From Anaerolineae bacterium (GTDB lineage: Bacteria; Chloroflexota; Anaerolineae; Anaerolineales; Villigracilaceae): a DNA stretch of 60,225 nucleotides. The position numbers and the translations under genes are program-made. Positions 39,662 through 47,862 of the stretch are shown here, in pieces. The stretch lies in NCBI GenBank assembly GCA_017303655.1, contig JAFLCE010000013.1, positions 1 through 60,225 on the forward strand, read 5' to 3'. Below the pieces are notes generated by a model. That model made no database searches and was not told where the DNA came from. It saw nothing but the letters and a program-made list of their open reading frames with translations. Each line of letters begins with the position of its first letter. Position 1 is the stretch's first letter.

Positions 39662-41230
39662 ATGCAAGAAACCATCGGTCAACGATTAAAACGCGAGCGT
39701 GAAGCACGTTACCTCTCGCTTGAAAAAGCAGCTGAGCAAACACGCATTCGCCGTGTCTTTTTGCAGGCGCTCGAAGCCGATGATTATTCCGTCATGCCTT
39801 CGGCGGCACAAGGGCGCGGCTTTTTACGCAACTATGCCGAATACCTCAGCCTCGATATTGATGAACTCATTGCTGAAATTCAGCGCAACCCCATTCCGCC
39901 TGCCGAAGTAAGCGGACCGTTGCCGCAAGTGAATCTTGCCGAGACGGAACTGCCCCCATTAACCGAATCTCAGGATGAAGAACCCGCGCCTCCTTTCTGG
40001 ACCCGATTCCTGAGTCGTAAACCCAAAGCTGAGCCAACGCCTGAGCAGACTCAAATTGACGCGTTGCTCGAAGAATCAGAGCCGTCGCTTTCAGTGGAAT
40101 CTCCGCTTGATGGGGAAGTGCAGGTTGAGGCGCAGGAAGAAGCGCGGCTAACTTGGTGGGAACGAGTCCGCTCACGGTTTGGGATCAAACTTCGAAAGCA
40201 AGAGTCTCTTCCGGCGGCTGTCGATCCAAAGGAAGAAGAACCGACTCCTTTGCCGCAGCCTGCCCAGCCGGAAAAGCCAGCCGATATTATTATGGCAGAG
40301 ATCGGCGTGACCTTGCGCGCGCGTCGCGAGTTGATCAGCCTCACGGTGGATGAAGTGGAACGTCATACGCATTTGCGGGCGGTGTTCGTGAAGGCGTTAG
40401 AAGAAGGTGCGTTTGATAAATTGCCTTCCACTGTGCAAACCCGTGGGATGATCTCAAACTATGCCAGCTTTCTTGACCTGGATGTAGACGAGATCTTGCT
40501 ACATTATGCAGATGCCTTACAAGCGCGGCGGCGTGAAAAATATGCTGAAACACCGCGTGAAAAAATTCAAACTCAGGTGATCCCCTCGATGCCGGTCTTA
40601 CGGACTTTCATTGCGGGCGACCTCATCTTTGGTGTTTTGATGATCACGGTGCTGGCGGGCTTATCGATCTGGGGTGTGGGACGTATCATTCGCACCCAGG
40701 AAGAGAATGCTGCTCAGCCGACCGTCCCCCCGCTCGTGGATGTGTTTGGCAATACGCCTGAGCCCACAGCTTCACTTGTGTTGACTTTTGTGGCGGTGGA
40801 CGATCCTTTGATCGCGACTTCTGAAAGTGGTGCTGACTTAACGACCCCCGAAGTGGTTGCTTCTGTATCCAATGCGAATGTGGTTGTGAGTGTCTTTGCT
40901 TTGGAGCGTGTGTTCGTGCGTATTTCAGTAGATGGCGCCATTACATTTGAAGGACGCATGGCTCCGCGTGAGACGAAGGTCTTTGAAGCCGAAAATCAGG
41001 TGGTTGTCCTTACCGGGGATGGTTCTGCCTTGCGAATCACGTATAATGGTCGCGACCTCGGTTTAATGGGCGGACCGGGTGAAGTGCTTAGCCGTGTCTA
41101 TTTGATCTCGGGTGTGGTGACACCCACGGCAACCATCCCGCCGACACCGACGAATACGCCGTTGACCACGCCGACCCTTACGCCAACATTAACTCCCACG
41201 CCTTCGGCAACGCCAACGGTAGCTCAGTAA
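39662..41230 (+). CDS. RodZ-like protein with two helix-turn-helix domains
   Basis: A 522-residue single-pass protein. The first RodZ-type HTH is at residues 1-75 (TIGQRLKREREARYLSLEKA) and a second, related HTH at about 212-285 (VTLRARRELISLTVDEVERH). Charged Pro/Glu-rich linkers separate them. The TM helix lies near 320-342 (LIFGVLMITVLAGLSIWGVG). Outside is a DUF4115/RodZ C-terminal domain (VFVRISVDGAITFEGRMAP) and a Thr/Pro tail (PTPTNTPLTTPTLTP). RodZ links MreB to the wall elongasome; one HTH is usual, so the duplication is odd. It precedes rimO, as in many genomes. Leaderless-type start. Confidence 0.87.
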   Translation: MQETIGQRLKREREARYLSLEKAAEQTRIRRVFLQALEADDYSVMPSAAQGRGFLRNYAEYLSLDIDELIAEIQRNPIPPAEVSGPLPQVNLAETELPPLTESQDEEPAPPFWTRFLSRKPKAEPTPEQTQIDALLEESEPSLSVESPLDGEVQVEAQEEARLTWWERVRSRFGIKLRKQESLPAAVDPKEEEPTPLPQPAQPEKPADIIMAEIGVTLRARRELISLTVDEVERHTHLRAVFVKALEEGAFDKLPSTVQTRGMISNYASFLDLDVDEILLHYADALQARRREKYAETPREKIQTQVIPSMPVLRTFIAGDLIFGVLMITVLAGLSIWGVGRIIRTQEENAAQPTVPPLVDVFGNTPEPTASLVLTFVAVDDPLIATSESGADLTTPEVVASVSNANVVVSVFALERVFVRISVDGAITFEGRMAPRETKVFEAENQVVVLTGDGSALRITYNGRDLGLMGGPGEVLSRVYLISGVVTPTATIPPTPTNTPLTTPTLTPTLTPTPSATPTVAQ

Positions 41231-41260
41231 TTTTTATTTGTTTCTCTTTAGGATGATAAC

Positions 41261-42613
41261 GTGACAAAAAATACTTTTCATTTGGTTTCTCTTGGTTGTT
41301 CTAAAAATACTGTCGACTCAGATTCGATGGCGCAGTTGTTGTTGCGTGATGGCTATCAGTCTGTAGAAGACCCCACCAAGGCTTCGGTGTTGATCGTGAA
41401 CACTTGTGGGTTTATTGGTCCGGCAAAAGCTGAGTCGTATCGTGTCTTGGGGGAGTTGGCAGAAGGTAAGAAAAAAAATCAAGTATTGATCGCGGCTGGC
41501 TGCCTCACTCAACGCTATGGTATTGAAGTGGCGCAGAAAGTCCCTGGTATTGATGGGGTCTTGGGAACCCGACGTTGGATGGATATTGTGCAAGTGGTGA
41601 CGGAAGCTCGCAAAGGTAAACATCCTGAGCCGATCTATCATTTACCCGAAGCTGCTACTGTCGGTTCTGATGAAAATGGTGCTTTGCGCGTGAGCATGGC
41701 GGGTGCCAGTGCCTACTTAAAAATAGCGGATGGCTGTCGTCGTCCTTGTGCGTTTTGTGCTATTCCTCTCATTAAAGGCACGGCGGTATCGCGTCCGATC
41801 GAGTCGATCATTCATGAGGCACGTGAATTGCGTGATGCCGGAGTACGTGAGTTGATCTTGATTGCGCAAGACTCCACGGATTATGGTCACGACCTGGGTA
41901 TGAAAGAAGGTCTTGCCACTCTGCTTGAGCAGTTGACCGACTCTGTGCCAGATATGGATTGGATCCGTGTTATGTATTCCTTCCCCGGTTATGTGACGGA
42001 TCGTCTGATCGATGTGATGGCAACCCGTAAACAGGTGTTGCCGTATTTGGATATTCCGCTTCAACATGCCCACCCCAAAACGCTGTATCGCATGAAGCGT
42101 CCGTCTAACATGGACTGGGTGCATAAGACCCTCGGCAAGATGCGTGCGACGATCAAAGACCTGTCCATTCGTACGACCTTTATTGTGGGTTACCCGGGTG
42201 AGACGGATGAAGAGTATCAGGCTTTATATGACTTTGTGAAAGAAACCCGTTTCGACCGTGTGGGTGCATTTCAGTTTTCCTTCGAGCCGGGGACGACCTC
42301 CGCGCCGCTGGGCGACCCTGTCCCTGCGGAGGTGAAGCAGGAACGGTACGAACGTTTGATGGAACTGCAGCAGAATATCTCTCTGCAAGTGAATCAATCC
42401 TACGTGGGCAAGACCCTGGATGTACTCGTGGAAGGTTTCGATAACGGCATTTCCATTGGACGGTCTTACCGTGACGCACCTGAGATCGATGGCTTGGTCT
42501 TCATTGAAGGCAAGGCAAAGACCGGTGAGATTGTGCCGGTGCGTATCACAGGCGCCATGGCATACGACCTGACCGGTGTACTGGTGGAACAGGGAAATTT
42601 GATCAAGCTGTAA
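41261..42613 (+). CDS. rimO: ribosomal protein S12 methylthiotransferase RimO
   Basis: A 450-residue radical-SAM methylthiotransferase. The UPF0004 domain has three Cys for the auxiliary cluster (LGCSKNTVDSD, VNTCGFIG, AAGCLTQRY). The radical-SAM triad is CRRPCAFC. The C-terminal TRAM domain begins near 375 (YVGKTLDVLVEG). The residues around the Cys3 loop and CSKNxVDSD are of RimO rather than MiaB type. It thiomethylates Asp in ribosomal protein S12. GTG at 41261 with AGGATG upstream. Probably transcribed with the RodZ-like gene, 30 bp away. Confidence 0.93.
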   Translation: MTKNTFHLVSLGCSKNTVDSDSMAQLLLRDGYQSVEDPTKASVLIVNTCGFIGPAKAESYRVLGELAEGKKKNQVLIAAGCLTQRYGIEVAQKVPGIDGVLGTRRWMDIVQVVTEARKGKHPEPIYHLPEAATVGSDENGALRVSMAGASAYLKIADGCRRPCAFCAIPLIKGTAVSRPIESIIHEARELRDAGVRELILIAQDSTDYGHDLGMKEGLATLLEQLTDSVPDMDWIRVMYSFPGYVTDRLIDVMATRKQVLPYLDIPLQHAHPKTLYRMKRPSNMDWVHKTLGKMRATIKDLSIRTTFIVGYPGETDEEYQALYDFVKETRFDRVGAFQFSFEPGTTSAPLGDPVPAEVKQERYERLMELQQNISLQVNQSYVGKTLDVLVEGFDNGISIGRSYRDAPEIDGLVFIEGKAKTGEIVPVRITGAMAYDLTGVLVEQGNLIKL

Positions 42614-42640
42614 ATTGTTAGCTCTGATTATGAAATAAAA

Positions 42641-42671
42641 AAAATCGGAAGTCGTTGAGACTTCCGATTTT
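42641..42671. terminator. bidirectional terminator after rimO
   Basis: AAAATCGGAAGT (42641-42652) pairs with ACTTCCGATTTT (42660-42671) around CGTTGAG. Between convergent rimO and the CopD-like gene. Confidence 0.92.
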
Positions 42672-42675
42672 TGAT

Positions 42676-43182
42676 TTAAGAAACTCTTGCCAGTGCGGTT
42701 GCCCCAAGGATCAATGCCGAGAGCAACAGGTTGATCCGCAGCAGCCGGACTTCGCTTTTTTGCAGGCGAGCGAGTTCGGCTTCATCTGCTTTTTCTTTTT
42801 TGAGCAAGATCCTTTGAATGGAGGGCAGCACTTCCCAAGTCTGTATGGCACTGATGACAACCATGATGACGGCAAATCCGTGTTTGACGAGGATGGCAAG
42901 CGACCATTGCGTGCTGATTGAAGCAAAGCCATCGTAATGTTCGCTGGTACTCATTTGAAATAGTCCAGTGACCAATAAAAGTCCCATGCAAAACCAAGCT
43001 AGGGGCTCAAGTCTTTTTTGTAGGGCGGTGACAAGGCTGAGTTGGTCGACCAGTTTCAAAGTCCGGGTTGCGGCGGGCAGAAAGAGCAGGTTGATCGAAG
43101 CCAAGCTGCCGATCCAGACGACCGTTGCCAGCATGTGAATCCAATAAATAACGGCGAGGACTGGAGTAGAAGGTGCAGGCAT
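42676..43182 (-). CDS. CopD-like four-helix membrane protein
   Basis: A 168-residue membrane protein with four helices: near 8-35 (VIYWIHMLATVVWIGSLASI), 55-75, 88-112 and 145-165. IHMLATVVWIG on helix 1 and the His on helix 3 (VKHGFAVIMVV) are features of CopD/DUF420-type proteins that bind haem or copper. No copper gene is adjacent, so the role is open. The ATG at 43182 is two bases after the TPR gene stop, hence coupled; the longer frame to 43260 overlaps that gene. Confidence 0.75.
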   Translation of the reverse strand: MPAPSTPVLAVIYWIHMLATVVWIGSLASINLLFLPAATRTLKLVDQLSLVTALQKRLEPLAWFCMGLLLVTGLFQMSTSEHYDGFASISTQWSLAILVKHGFAVIMVVISAIQTWEVLPSIQRILLKKEKADEAELARLQKSEVRLLRINLLLSALILGATALARVS

Positions 43183-43184
43183 GG

Positions 43185-44291
43185 TTATGGGTAAGATGGT
43201 GCGGTAGTAGCCGTAGCGGTTGGTTCGACGAAACCAGCGGTAGGTGTGGCGGGATAGCAACTGATGAAGGCTTGCGCAGAGTTATTGGCAGCCGTTCCAT
43301 CCAATACGCCGACAGTCGCCGCTTTTTGATATTGATCGTAGGCGGCGCAATAGTTTTGTGCCGTGTACAAGTCGTTCGCAAATTCAACCGATGCCATGAA
43401 GTAACGTTGACCAGCGGTCATCGTGCCATCCCACATGGAAGGCCACCCGGCGGCGACCTGCGAGAAGTAATTGGCGGCTTGTTCCCAATCCAACTCCCAG
43501 AAACTGGCACCGATCATGTAAGTGCGGGCGCCGTCGCGCAACCCCTTTGAAGTATTATCGAGCGGACCAAAGCGCTCTGCCAAGGTGATGTAATAAATGC
43601 CGCCTTCAAGATCGCCTGTGCGAGTAATAAGGTCATTGCCTTTGTTACGTAGTGCAAAATAATACATCCCGTCCACTTGAGCGGTTTTGTAATTCTGATC
43701 GAGCTTGCGGATGGTATCCAAGGCTTCGAGTGCAGCGCTCCAATCCTGTAGGCGAATGAGTTCCTGGGCACGAGCATAAGCACTTTCGGCGCCGCTGAAA
43801 TCGGGCGTGGACGTGGCAGTGGGGGCGAGGGTAGGAGTAGGGATGGTGCTCAGCACAAGCACTTCAGTCAGTTTTTCCTGAGCGCCTGGGAAGTTGGGAT
43901 CTTTTTGGATGATGTATTCCAAACGTTGACGCGCATTTTCATAACGCCCAAATTCGATATCGACTAGGGCAAACGAGAATTGCTGCGAAAGCTGTGTAGC
44001 GAGAATGGCTTGCTGCGCATTTTCACGTACAGAGAGCGCTCGGTTATAACCGCTAAAGCTGCCCAAACCGATTAGCAATAGAAAACCCAATACGCCAATC
44101 AGGATTGAACGCCAGCGTGACGTTTTTTTGACGGGCGGTTCTGTCTTCGGTTCTTCCGCCGCCGAGGGTTGATCCTCCACCTGCAACGGTTTACGCGGCT
44201 GAGTATCATCCGGTTTGAGAGTTTTCATCTTTTGAGTGCCGTTTGGGTCGGCGGGTTGATTTGGTTGTGTAGATTCGATTTCTTCAGACAT
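43185..44291 (-). CDS. membrane-anchored TPR protein
   Basis: A 368-residue protein. The cytosolic 80 residues are rich in Pro/Glu/Lys/Thr; a TM helix lies near 82-102 (SILIGVLGFLLLIGLGSFSG). Outside, two or more TPR-like helix pairs occur (FGRYENARQRLEYIIQKDPN and LIRLQDWSAALEALDTI), separated by a Thr/Pro linker (IPTPTLAPTATSTP). The last residues are again Pro/Thr-rich. Such proteins act as scaffolds. TATAAT lies seven nt before ATG 44291 and there is no Shine-Dalgarno sequence. Followed by the CopD-like gene. Function unknown. Confidence 0.78.
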   Translation of the reverse strand: MSEEIESTQPNQPADPNGTQKMKTLKPDDTQPRKPLQVEDQPSAAEEPKTEPPVKKTSRWRSILIGVLGFLLLIGLGSFSGYNRALSVRENAQQAILATQLSQQFSFALVDIEFGRYENARQRLEYIIQKDPNFPGAQEKLTEVLVLSTIPTPTLAPTATSTPDFSGAESAYARAQELIRLQDWSAALEALDTIRKLDQNYKTAQVDGMYYFALRNKGNDLITRTGDLEGGIYYITLAERFGPLDNTSKGLRDGARTYMIGASFWELDWEQAANYFSQVAAGWPSMWDGTMTAGQRYFMASVEFANDLYTAQNYCAAYDQYQKAATVGVLDGTAANNSAQAFISCYPATPTAGFVEPTATATTAPSYP

Positions 44292-44298
44292 GGCGATG

Positions 44299-44304
44299 AT
44301 TATA
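44299..44304 (-). promoter_or_regulatory. TATAAT -10 box of the TPR gene
   Basis: Minus-strand TATAAT lies seven nt before the ATG at 44291. Probable leaderless start. Confidence 0.55.
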
Positions 44305-44373
44305 CATTCTTTTAATTGAACGGTTTTTTTTCTTAATTGCAATTTATGGTGTGTAAAGTGCGTCGCACGGTCA

Positions 44374-45879
44374 TTACAACTTAATAATCTGCTTCGCCTC
44401 AGACCAAACGATAGCCAGCGCGATCGCTCCGCCGACGATCATGCCGATTAATGAAGTGACCACGGCTCCGCCGGGCAGATACAGCGCGATCAGATAAGTC
44501 ACAATTCCGCCAACGACGGCGGCGACGAGTCCTTTGAAGACGGCGCTATTTGTTTTCAAGGGCTCATGAGTTCGGCGCGAAAGCCATACAAGCAGAAGCA
44601 ATGCTTCAATAAGCAAAGCAAACTCCGCCAGCGCAATGATAGGCGCACCCACTTGCGGGAAGAATGTGAGACCCAGCACACCGAACCCAAAGAAGATGCC
44701 AAGCCGCAACAGCACCGCGTACAAGGGGATCATCGGTTCTTTGCGTGCATAGAATGCACGGACTGCTACTTCGTGAATGACATAGCCTGTCAATGTGGCG
44801 AGATAGGCGCGGGTTGTCCAAGTTAATAAGGTAGTGATGGACTCGTCAAAGCCGAAGATCGCCCGCACGAGCGGATTGATGCCCGCCGCCATCACTGCTG
44901 CAATCGGCAAGGTAAGTGCGATCAAGATTCGGAGGGCACGTTCCACTGTAGCGCCGAATTCTTTCCAGTCTTGTTTGGCGGCGAGTTCAGAAAGAGTTGG
45001 CAGCAGCGCTGTAGCAAGCGCCGTCCCGAGAATCGTCTCAGGCACTTGCATGATCATCCAGCCATACGTTAACGATGTGACCGCGCCAACTTGATCCAGT
45101 CGCGACGCAAGGTTATCGCGCGCAATAAAGATCAACTGAATCCCCGCCATCGTCAACAAGCGTGGAGCCATTAACTTCACTGCTGCTACCAAACCCGTGT
45201 GACGGATATCTAATGCGGGCGTCCAACGGAAGCCGAACTTAAAGAGCATCGGCAGTTGCACCAGCAAATGTAACGCCGCACCGATAATGGTTCCATAGAC
45301 CAATCCATAAATTCCATAGATCGGCACCAGCACGATCGCGCCAAAGATCTGCCCTACGTTATAGACGCTGGGTGCGATGGCGGGCATCACAAAATGTTGA
45401 TTGGCTTGCAGCGATGCCATCACCAGCCCGCTGATCGAGAAGATCAACGTGCCGACCAAATTCAATCGCATCAACTCTGCCAGCAGAGTACGCTGTTCCT
45501 GACCAAAGCCCGGCGCAATGCCGATCTCCGCATCTACAATTTGCTGCGCGAAGATCGCCACTACAAGCGCGAAAAGTGCAGTCACCACAAAACCAAAATT
45601 CGCCACGCGTGAGAACAAGTCCCATGCAGCGGCGCGATCTTTGGTGGTGAGATATTCCGTCAATAAAGGAATGAATGCCATCGCCAGCGCGCCGCCTGAG
45701 ATCAACGCGAATAATAGATCAGGTAAATTGTTCGCCGCATTGAACGTATCCAACAATTCCACTTCATTCGAATAAATGCGCGAGACGATGACCGTATCTC
45801 CCAATGCCAGCACTTTATTGATAAAAAAGAGAAACGCAACGATCAACGAGTTTCGTGCCAAAGGTGAAAGTTTATTCAT
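44374..45879 (-). CDS. murJ: lipid II flippase MurJ (MviN family)
   Basis: A 501-residue MOP-superfamily protein with about fourteen TM helices. The start LSPLARNSLIVAFLFFINKV, the ALISGGALAMAFIPLLTEYL segment and the AGGG-like turn at the fifth helix fit MurJ rather than MATE drug pumps. It flips lipid II across the membrane for peptidoglycan synthesis. AAGGAAC precedes ATG 45879, and the SDR stop is directly upstream with no gap, so the two are coupled. The C-terminus is a short basic tail. Confidence 0.86.
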   Translation of the reverse strand: MNKLSPLARNSLIVAFLFFINKVLALGDTVIVSRIYSNEVELLDTFNAANNLPDLLFALISGGALAMAFIPLLTEYLTTKDRAAAWDLFSRVANFGFVVTALFALVVAIFAQQIVDAEIGIAPGFGQEQRTLLAELMRLNLVGTLIFSISGLVMASLQANQHFVMPAIAPSVYNVGQIFGAIVLVPIYGIYGLVYGTIIGAALHLLVQLPMLFKFGFRWTPALDIRHTGLVAAVKLMAPRLLTMAGIQLIFIARDNLASRLDQVGAVTSLTYGWMIMQVPETILGTALATALLPTLSELAAKQDWKEFGATVERALRILIALTLPIAAVMAAGINPLVRAIFGFDESITTLLTWTTRAYLATLTGYVIHEVAVRAFYARKEPMIPLYAVLLRLGIFFGFGVLGLTFFPQVGAPIIALAEFALLIEALLLLVWLSRRTHEPLKTNSAVFKGLVAAVVGGIVTYLIALYLPGGAVVTSLIGMIVGGAIALAIVWSEAKQIIKL

Positions 45880-46671
45880 TTACAAAGTTCCTTTAAAGTT
45901 TCCGCCATCCACAAGCAGCATCACACCGGTGATGAACGATGCGGCAGGGCTGACCAAAAATACCGCGGCATTGGCAAACTCTGCGGGCTGACCCATCCTC
46001 CCAAGCGGAATCTCCGCCACCTGCCGCTGCGCCTCTTCCTCCGCCGAGGTTTGATTCGCGGTTGCCCGGGCATTTAGCAACTCTGAGACTCGTTCCGTCT
46101 CCGTCCAACCCGGCAAGATTGAATTGACGCGAATGCCTTCCTTGCCAAGATCATTTGCTAGAGACTTGGTCAATCCCACCGTCGCCGCGCGGACGCTGTT
46201 CGAGATCAGCAGATTCGGAATCGGTTGTTTGACCGCATAGGATGTGACTGTCAGAATGCTCGCCGCAGCAGATTTCCTCAAATGCGGGAGCGCCGATTTT
46301 ATCAAACGGACATGAGTCATCAGGCACATGTCCACGCCTTTTTGCCAGGCTTCTTCATCCAACGCTTCAATCGGACCTGGCTTCGGTCCGCCAGTGTTGG
46401 TGATGAGAATATCCAAGCCACCAAAAGCCTCAACCGTTTGTTGAATCAGTTTTGCAGGCATATCCAGCAGAGATGCATCGCCCACAAGAGCTATGACCTG
46501 CGTCCCAGTTTCCTTGCTGATCTTTTCTGCCGCACTCTTTATCTTTGCTTCATCCCGCCCATTGATAGCAACCTTGCAACCTTCCCTTGCCAGTTGCAAC
46601 GCTGTGGCATAGCCCAGTCCGCGTGACGAACCGGTGACGAGGGCGATCTTGTCTTTGAGGTGTAAGTCCAT
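45880..46671 (-). CDS. short-chain dehydrogenase/reductase, FabG-like
   Basis: A 263-residue classical SDR. NADP motif TGSSRGLGYATALQLAREG, NTGG in place of NNAG, and a displaced active site: TSYAVKQPIPNLLISNSVR has Ser/Asn where YxxxK would sit, so the usual catalytic Tyr is not evident. The C-terminal FLVSPAASFITGVMLLVDGG is normal. This Tyr loss is seen in the 3-oxoacyl-ACP reductase-like subgroup with the ISNSVR motif, whose activity is unclear. AAAGGAG lies before ATG 46671. It abuts murJ. Confidence 0.82.
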   Translation of the reverse strand: MDLHLKDKIALVTGSSRGLGYATALQLAREGCKVAINGRDEAKIKSAAEKISKETGTQVIALVGDASLLDMPAKLIQQTVEAFGGLDILITNTGGPKPGPIEALDEEAWQKGVDMCLMTHVRLIKSALPHLRKSAAASILTVTSYAVKQPIPNLLISNSVRAATVGLTKSLANDLGKEGIRVNSILPGWTETERVSELLNARATANQTSAEEEAQRQVAEIPLGRMGQPAEFANAAVFLVSPAASFITGVMLLVDGGNFKGTL

Positions 46672-46688
46672 GAAAGTCTCCTTTTACC

Positions 46689-46738
46689 AATTACGTATCA
46701 CGCATTACGTATTCCGTAATTCGTAATGCGTAAAGAAC
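46689..46738. repeat. TACGTA-rich intergenic repeat
   Basis: AATTACGTATCACGCATTAC followed by CGTAATGCGTAAAGAAC makes a region dense in ACGTA/TACGT inverted pieces between the DUF503 gene and the SDR. A close copy lies inside folC at 48598-48634; the last 17 bp (CGTAATGCGTAAAGAAC) are identical. Confidence 0.8.
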
Positions 46739-47022
46739 TATCCCACCAATTCTATCCTGCTATCCCAAACATCCCCATCGCGCCAATTCGCTTCCGCCCA
46801 TTTTGCCACAGTTCCCAGCGTGGACTGTAAAAATGCATGGTCATTTCCCACCATCGCACAGACGATGATGGCTTCTTCCCATTTGTCGTGCAAATCCATC
46901 TCTGCGACAGAGACGTTGAACTCACGATGCAAACGCGACGTGAACGGCTTGATCCGTCCGCGTTTTTCTTTGAGGGAGGAGCAAAGGGGGATGCGTAGGT
47001 GAAGGGTGAGGGTGGCGAGCAT
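46738..47022 (-). CDS. DUF503 family protein (YlxP-like)
   Basis: A 94-residue DUF503 protein: LTLHLRIPLCSSLKEKRGRI at the start and FNVSVAEMDLHDKWEEAIIV in the middle are the family pattern. Family members are small alpha/beta ferredoxin-like proteins, often near rbfA in Firmicutes; the function is not established. The ATG has no good Shine-Dalgarno sequence. The stop lies at the edge of the TACGTA repeat. Confidence 0.85.
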   Translation of the reverse strand: MLATLTLHLRIPLCSSLKEKRGRIKPFTSRLHREFNVSVAEMDLHDKWEEAIIVCAMVGNDHAFLQSTLGTVAKWAEANWRDGDVWDSRIELVG

Positions 47023-47055
47023 GGGAAATTTTTTAAGTAGAATGAAATAGGAATG

Positions 47056-47817
47056 TTAAGGTATTTTGCTTTTTAGAACCCTAATCTCTTTTTTATCATC
47101 GAAGATTACATCATATAAGACAGCAAAATAAATGTCAAAGATTTTCTCAAATGTTTCATTTTGGATTTGGAAATATTTCAACCACTTCTTTTTATTTTCT
47201 GCCAAGGATTTTTTGTAAATCGGGGTAATTAATTTGCTAAAGGAGGCGGTGTCGTTAATGAAAAGTTCTAGAAAAACAAGCCGATCTAAGTCGTCATCTT
47301 TATATCGGTTCTGGTGTACATGACGACTTCTTATTGCATTTATGACGTTAAAATACTCACTCAGTTTTTCATTTAAAATTGCAAGCTTTTTAAGCTTATT
47401 GGTTGTGTCTTTGTTGAATTTATATAACCTTGATATTTTTGTTGTGTACGCTTCAATCCTTTTAGTCAGGATATAGGTTTCGTTTAAATAACCCGTAATT
47501 ACAAGTTCTAAATATTTAGATTTTGATGGTAGTTTTCCAGGAAGTTGGCGAAGAAAATAAGGAGTTTCTTTTAGGGAGTTGTATGATGATTCGATTTCAA
47601 AGAACCCTTCCAGTATTTTCGCCAATAACTCTTCTTTAGGATCTCTTTTTCTATTTAATATTCTTTGTCCTTCATTAAGTATTATGTTTAGTGTTACTTG
47701 CCCCCACTCTTCACGATTTTCGGAGATTATTTTCTGTGTAGTCTGCCCTAAGATACTTAGAGCTTCCTTTTTGAATTTTCTGTGCCTTCCAATCAATTCT
47801 TCTGGTATCTCAAACAT
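47056..47817 (-). CDS. AT-rich hypothetical protein, helical
   Basis: I do not recognise this protein of 253 residues. It is Lys/Glu/Leu/Ile-rich, mostly helical, without TM or signal. A central segment (NAIRSRHVHQNRYKDDDLDR) has the RxxxxH look of HEPN-type or AbiV-like proteins, but that is weak. It is clearly more AT-rich than its neighbours, which suggests transfer. ATG 47817 is chosen because AGAGGA lies at the right distance. An ATG at 47862 abuts the folC ATG head to head (CATATG) and is also possible. Confidence 0.6.
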   Translation of the reverse strand: MFEIPEELIGRHRKFKKEALSILGQTTQKIISENREEWGQVTLNIILNEGQRILNRKRDPKEELLAKILEGFFEIESSYNSLKETPYFLRQLPGKLPSKSKYLELVITGYLNETYILTKRIEAYTTKISRLYKFNKDTTNKLKKLAILNEKLSEYFNVINAIRSRHVHQNRYKDDDLDRLVFLELFINDTASFSKLITPIYKKSLAENKKKWLKYFQIQNETFEKIFDIYFAVLYDVIFDDKKEIRVLKSKIP

Positions 47818-47827
47818 GACCATCCTC

Positions 47828-47856
47828 TTGTCTGGGTTCTTTACGCAGATTACAAT
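47828..47856 (+). promoter_or_regulatory. promoter of folC (TTGTCT-17-TACAAT)
   Basis: TTGTCT (47828-47833), a 17-nt spacer and TACAAT (47851-47856) precede the ATG at 47863 by six nt. A leaderless folC mRNA is expected. The box lies within the longer version of the divergent hypothetical gene. Confidence 0.65.
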
Positions 47857-47862
47857 CTTCAT

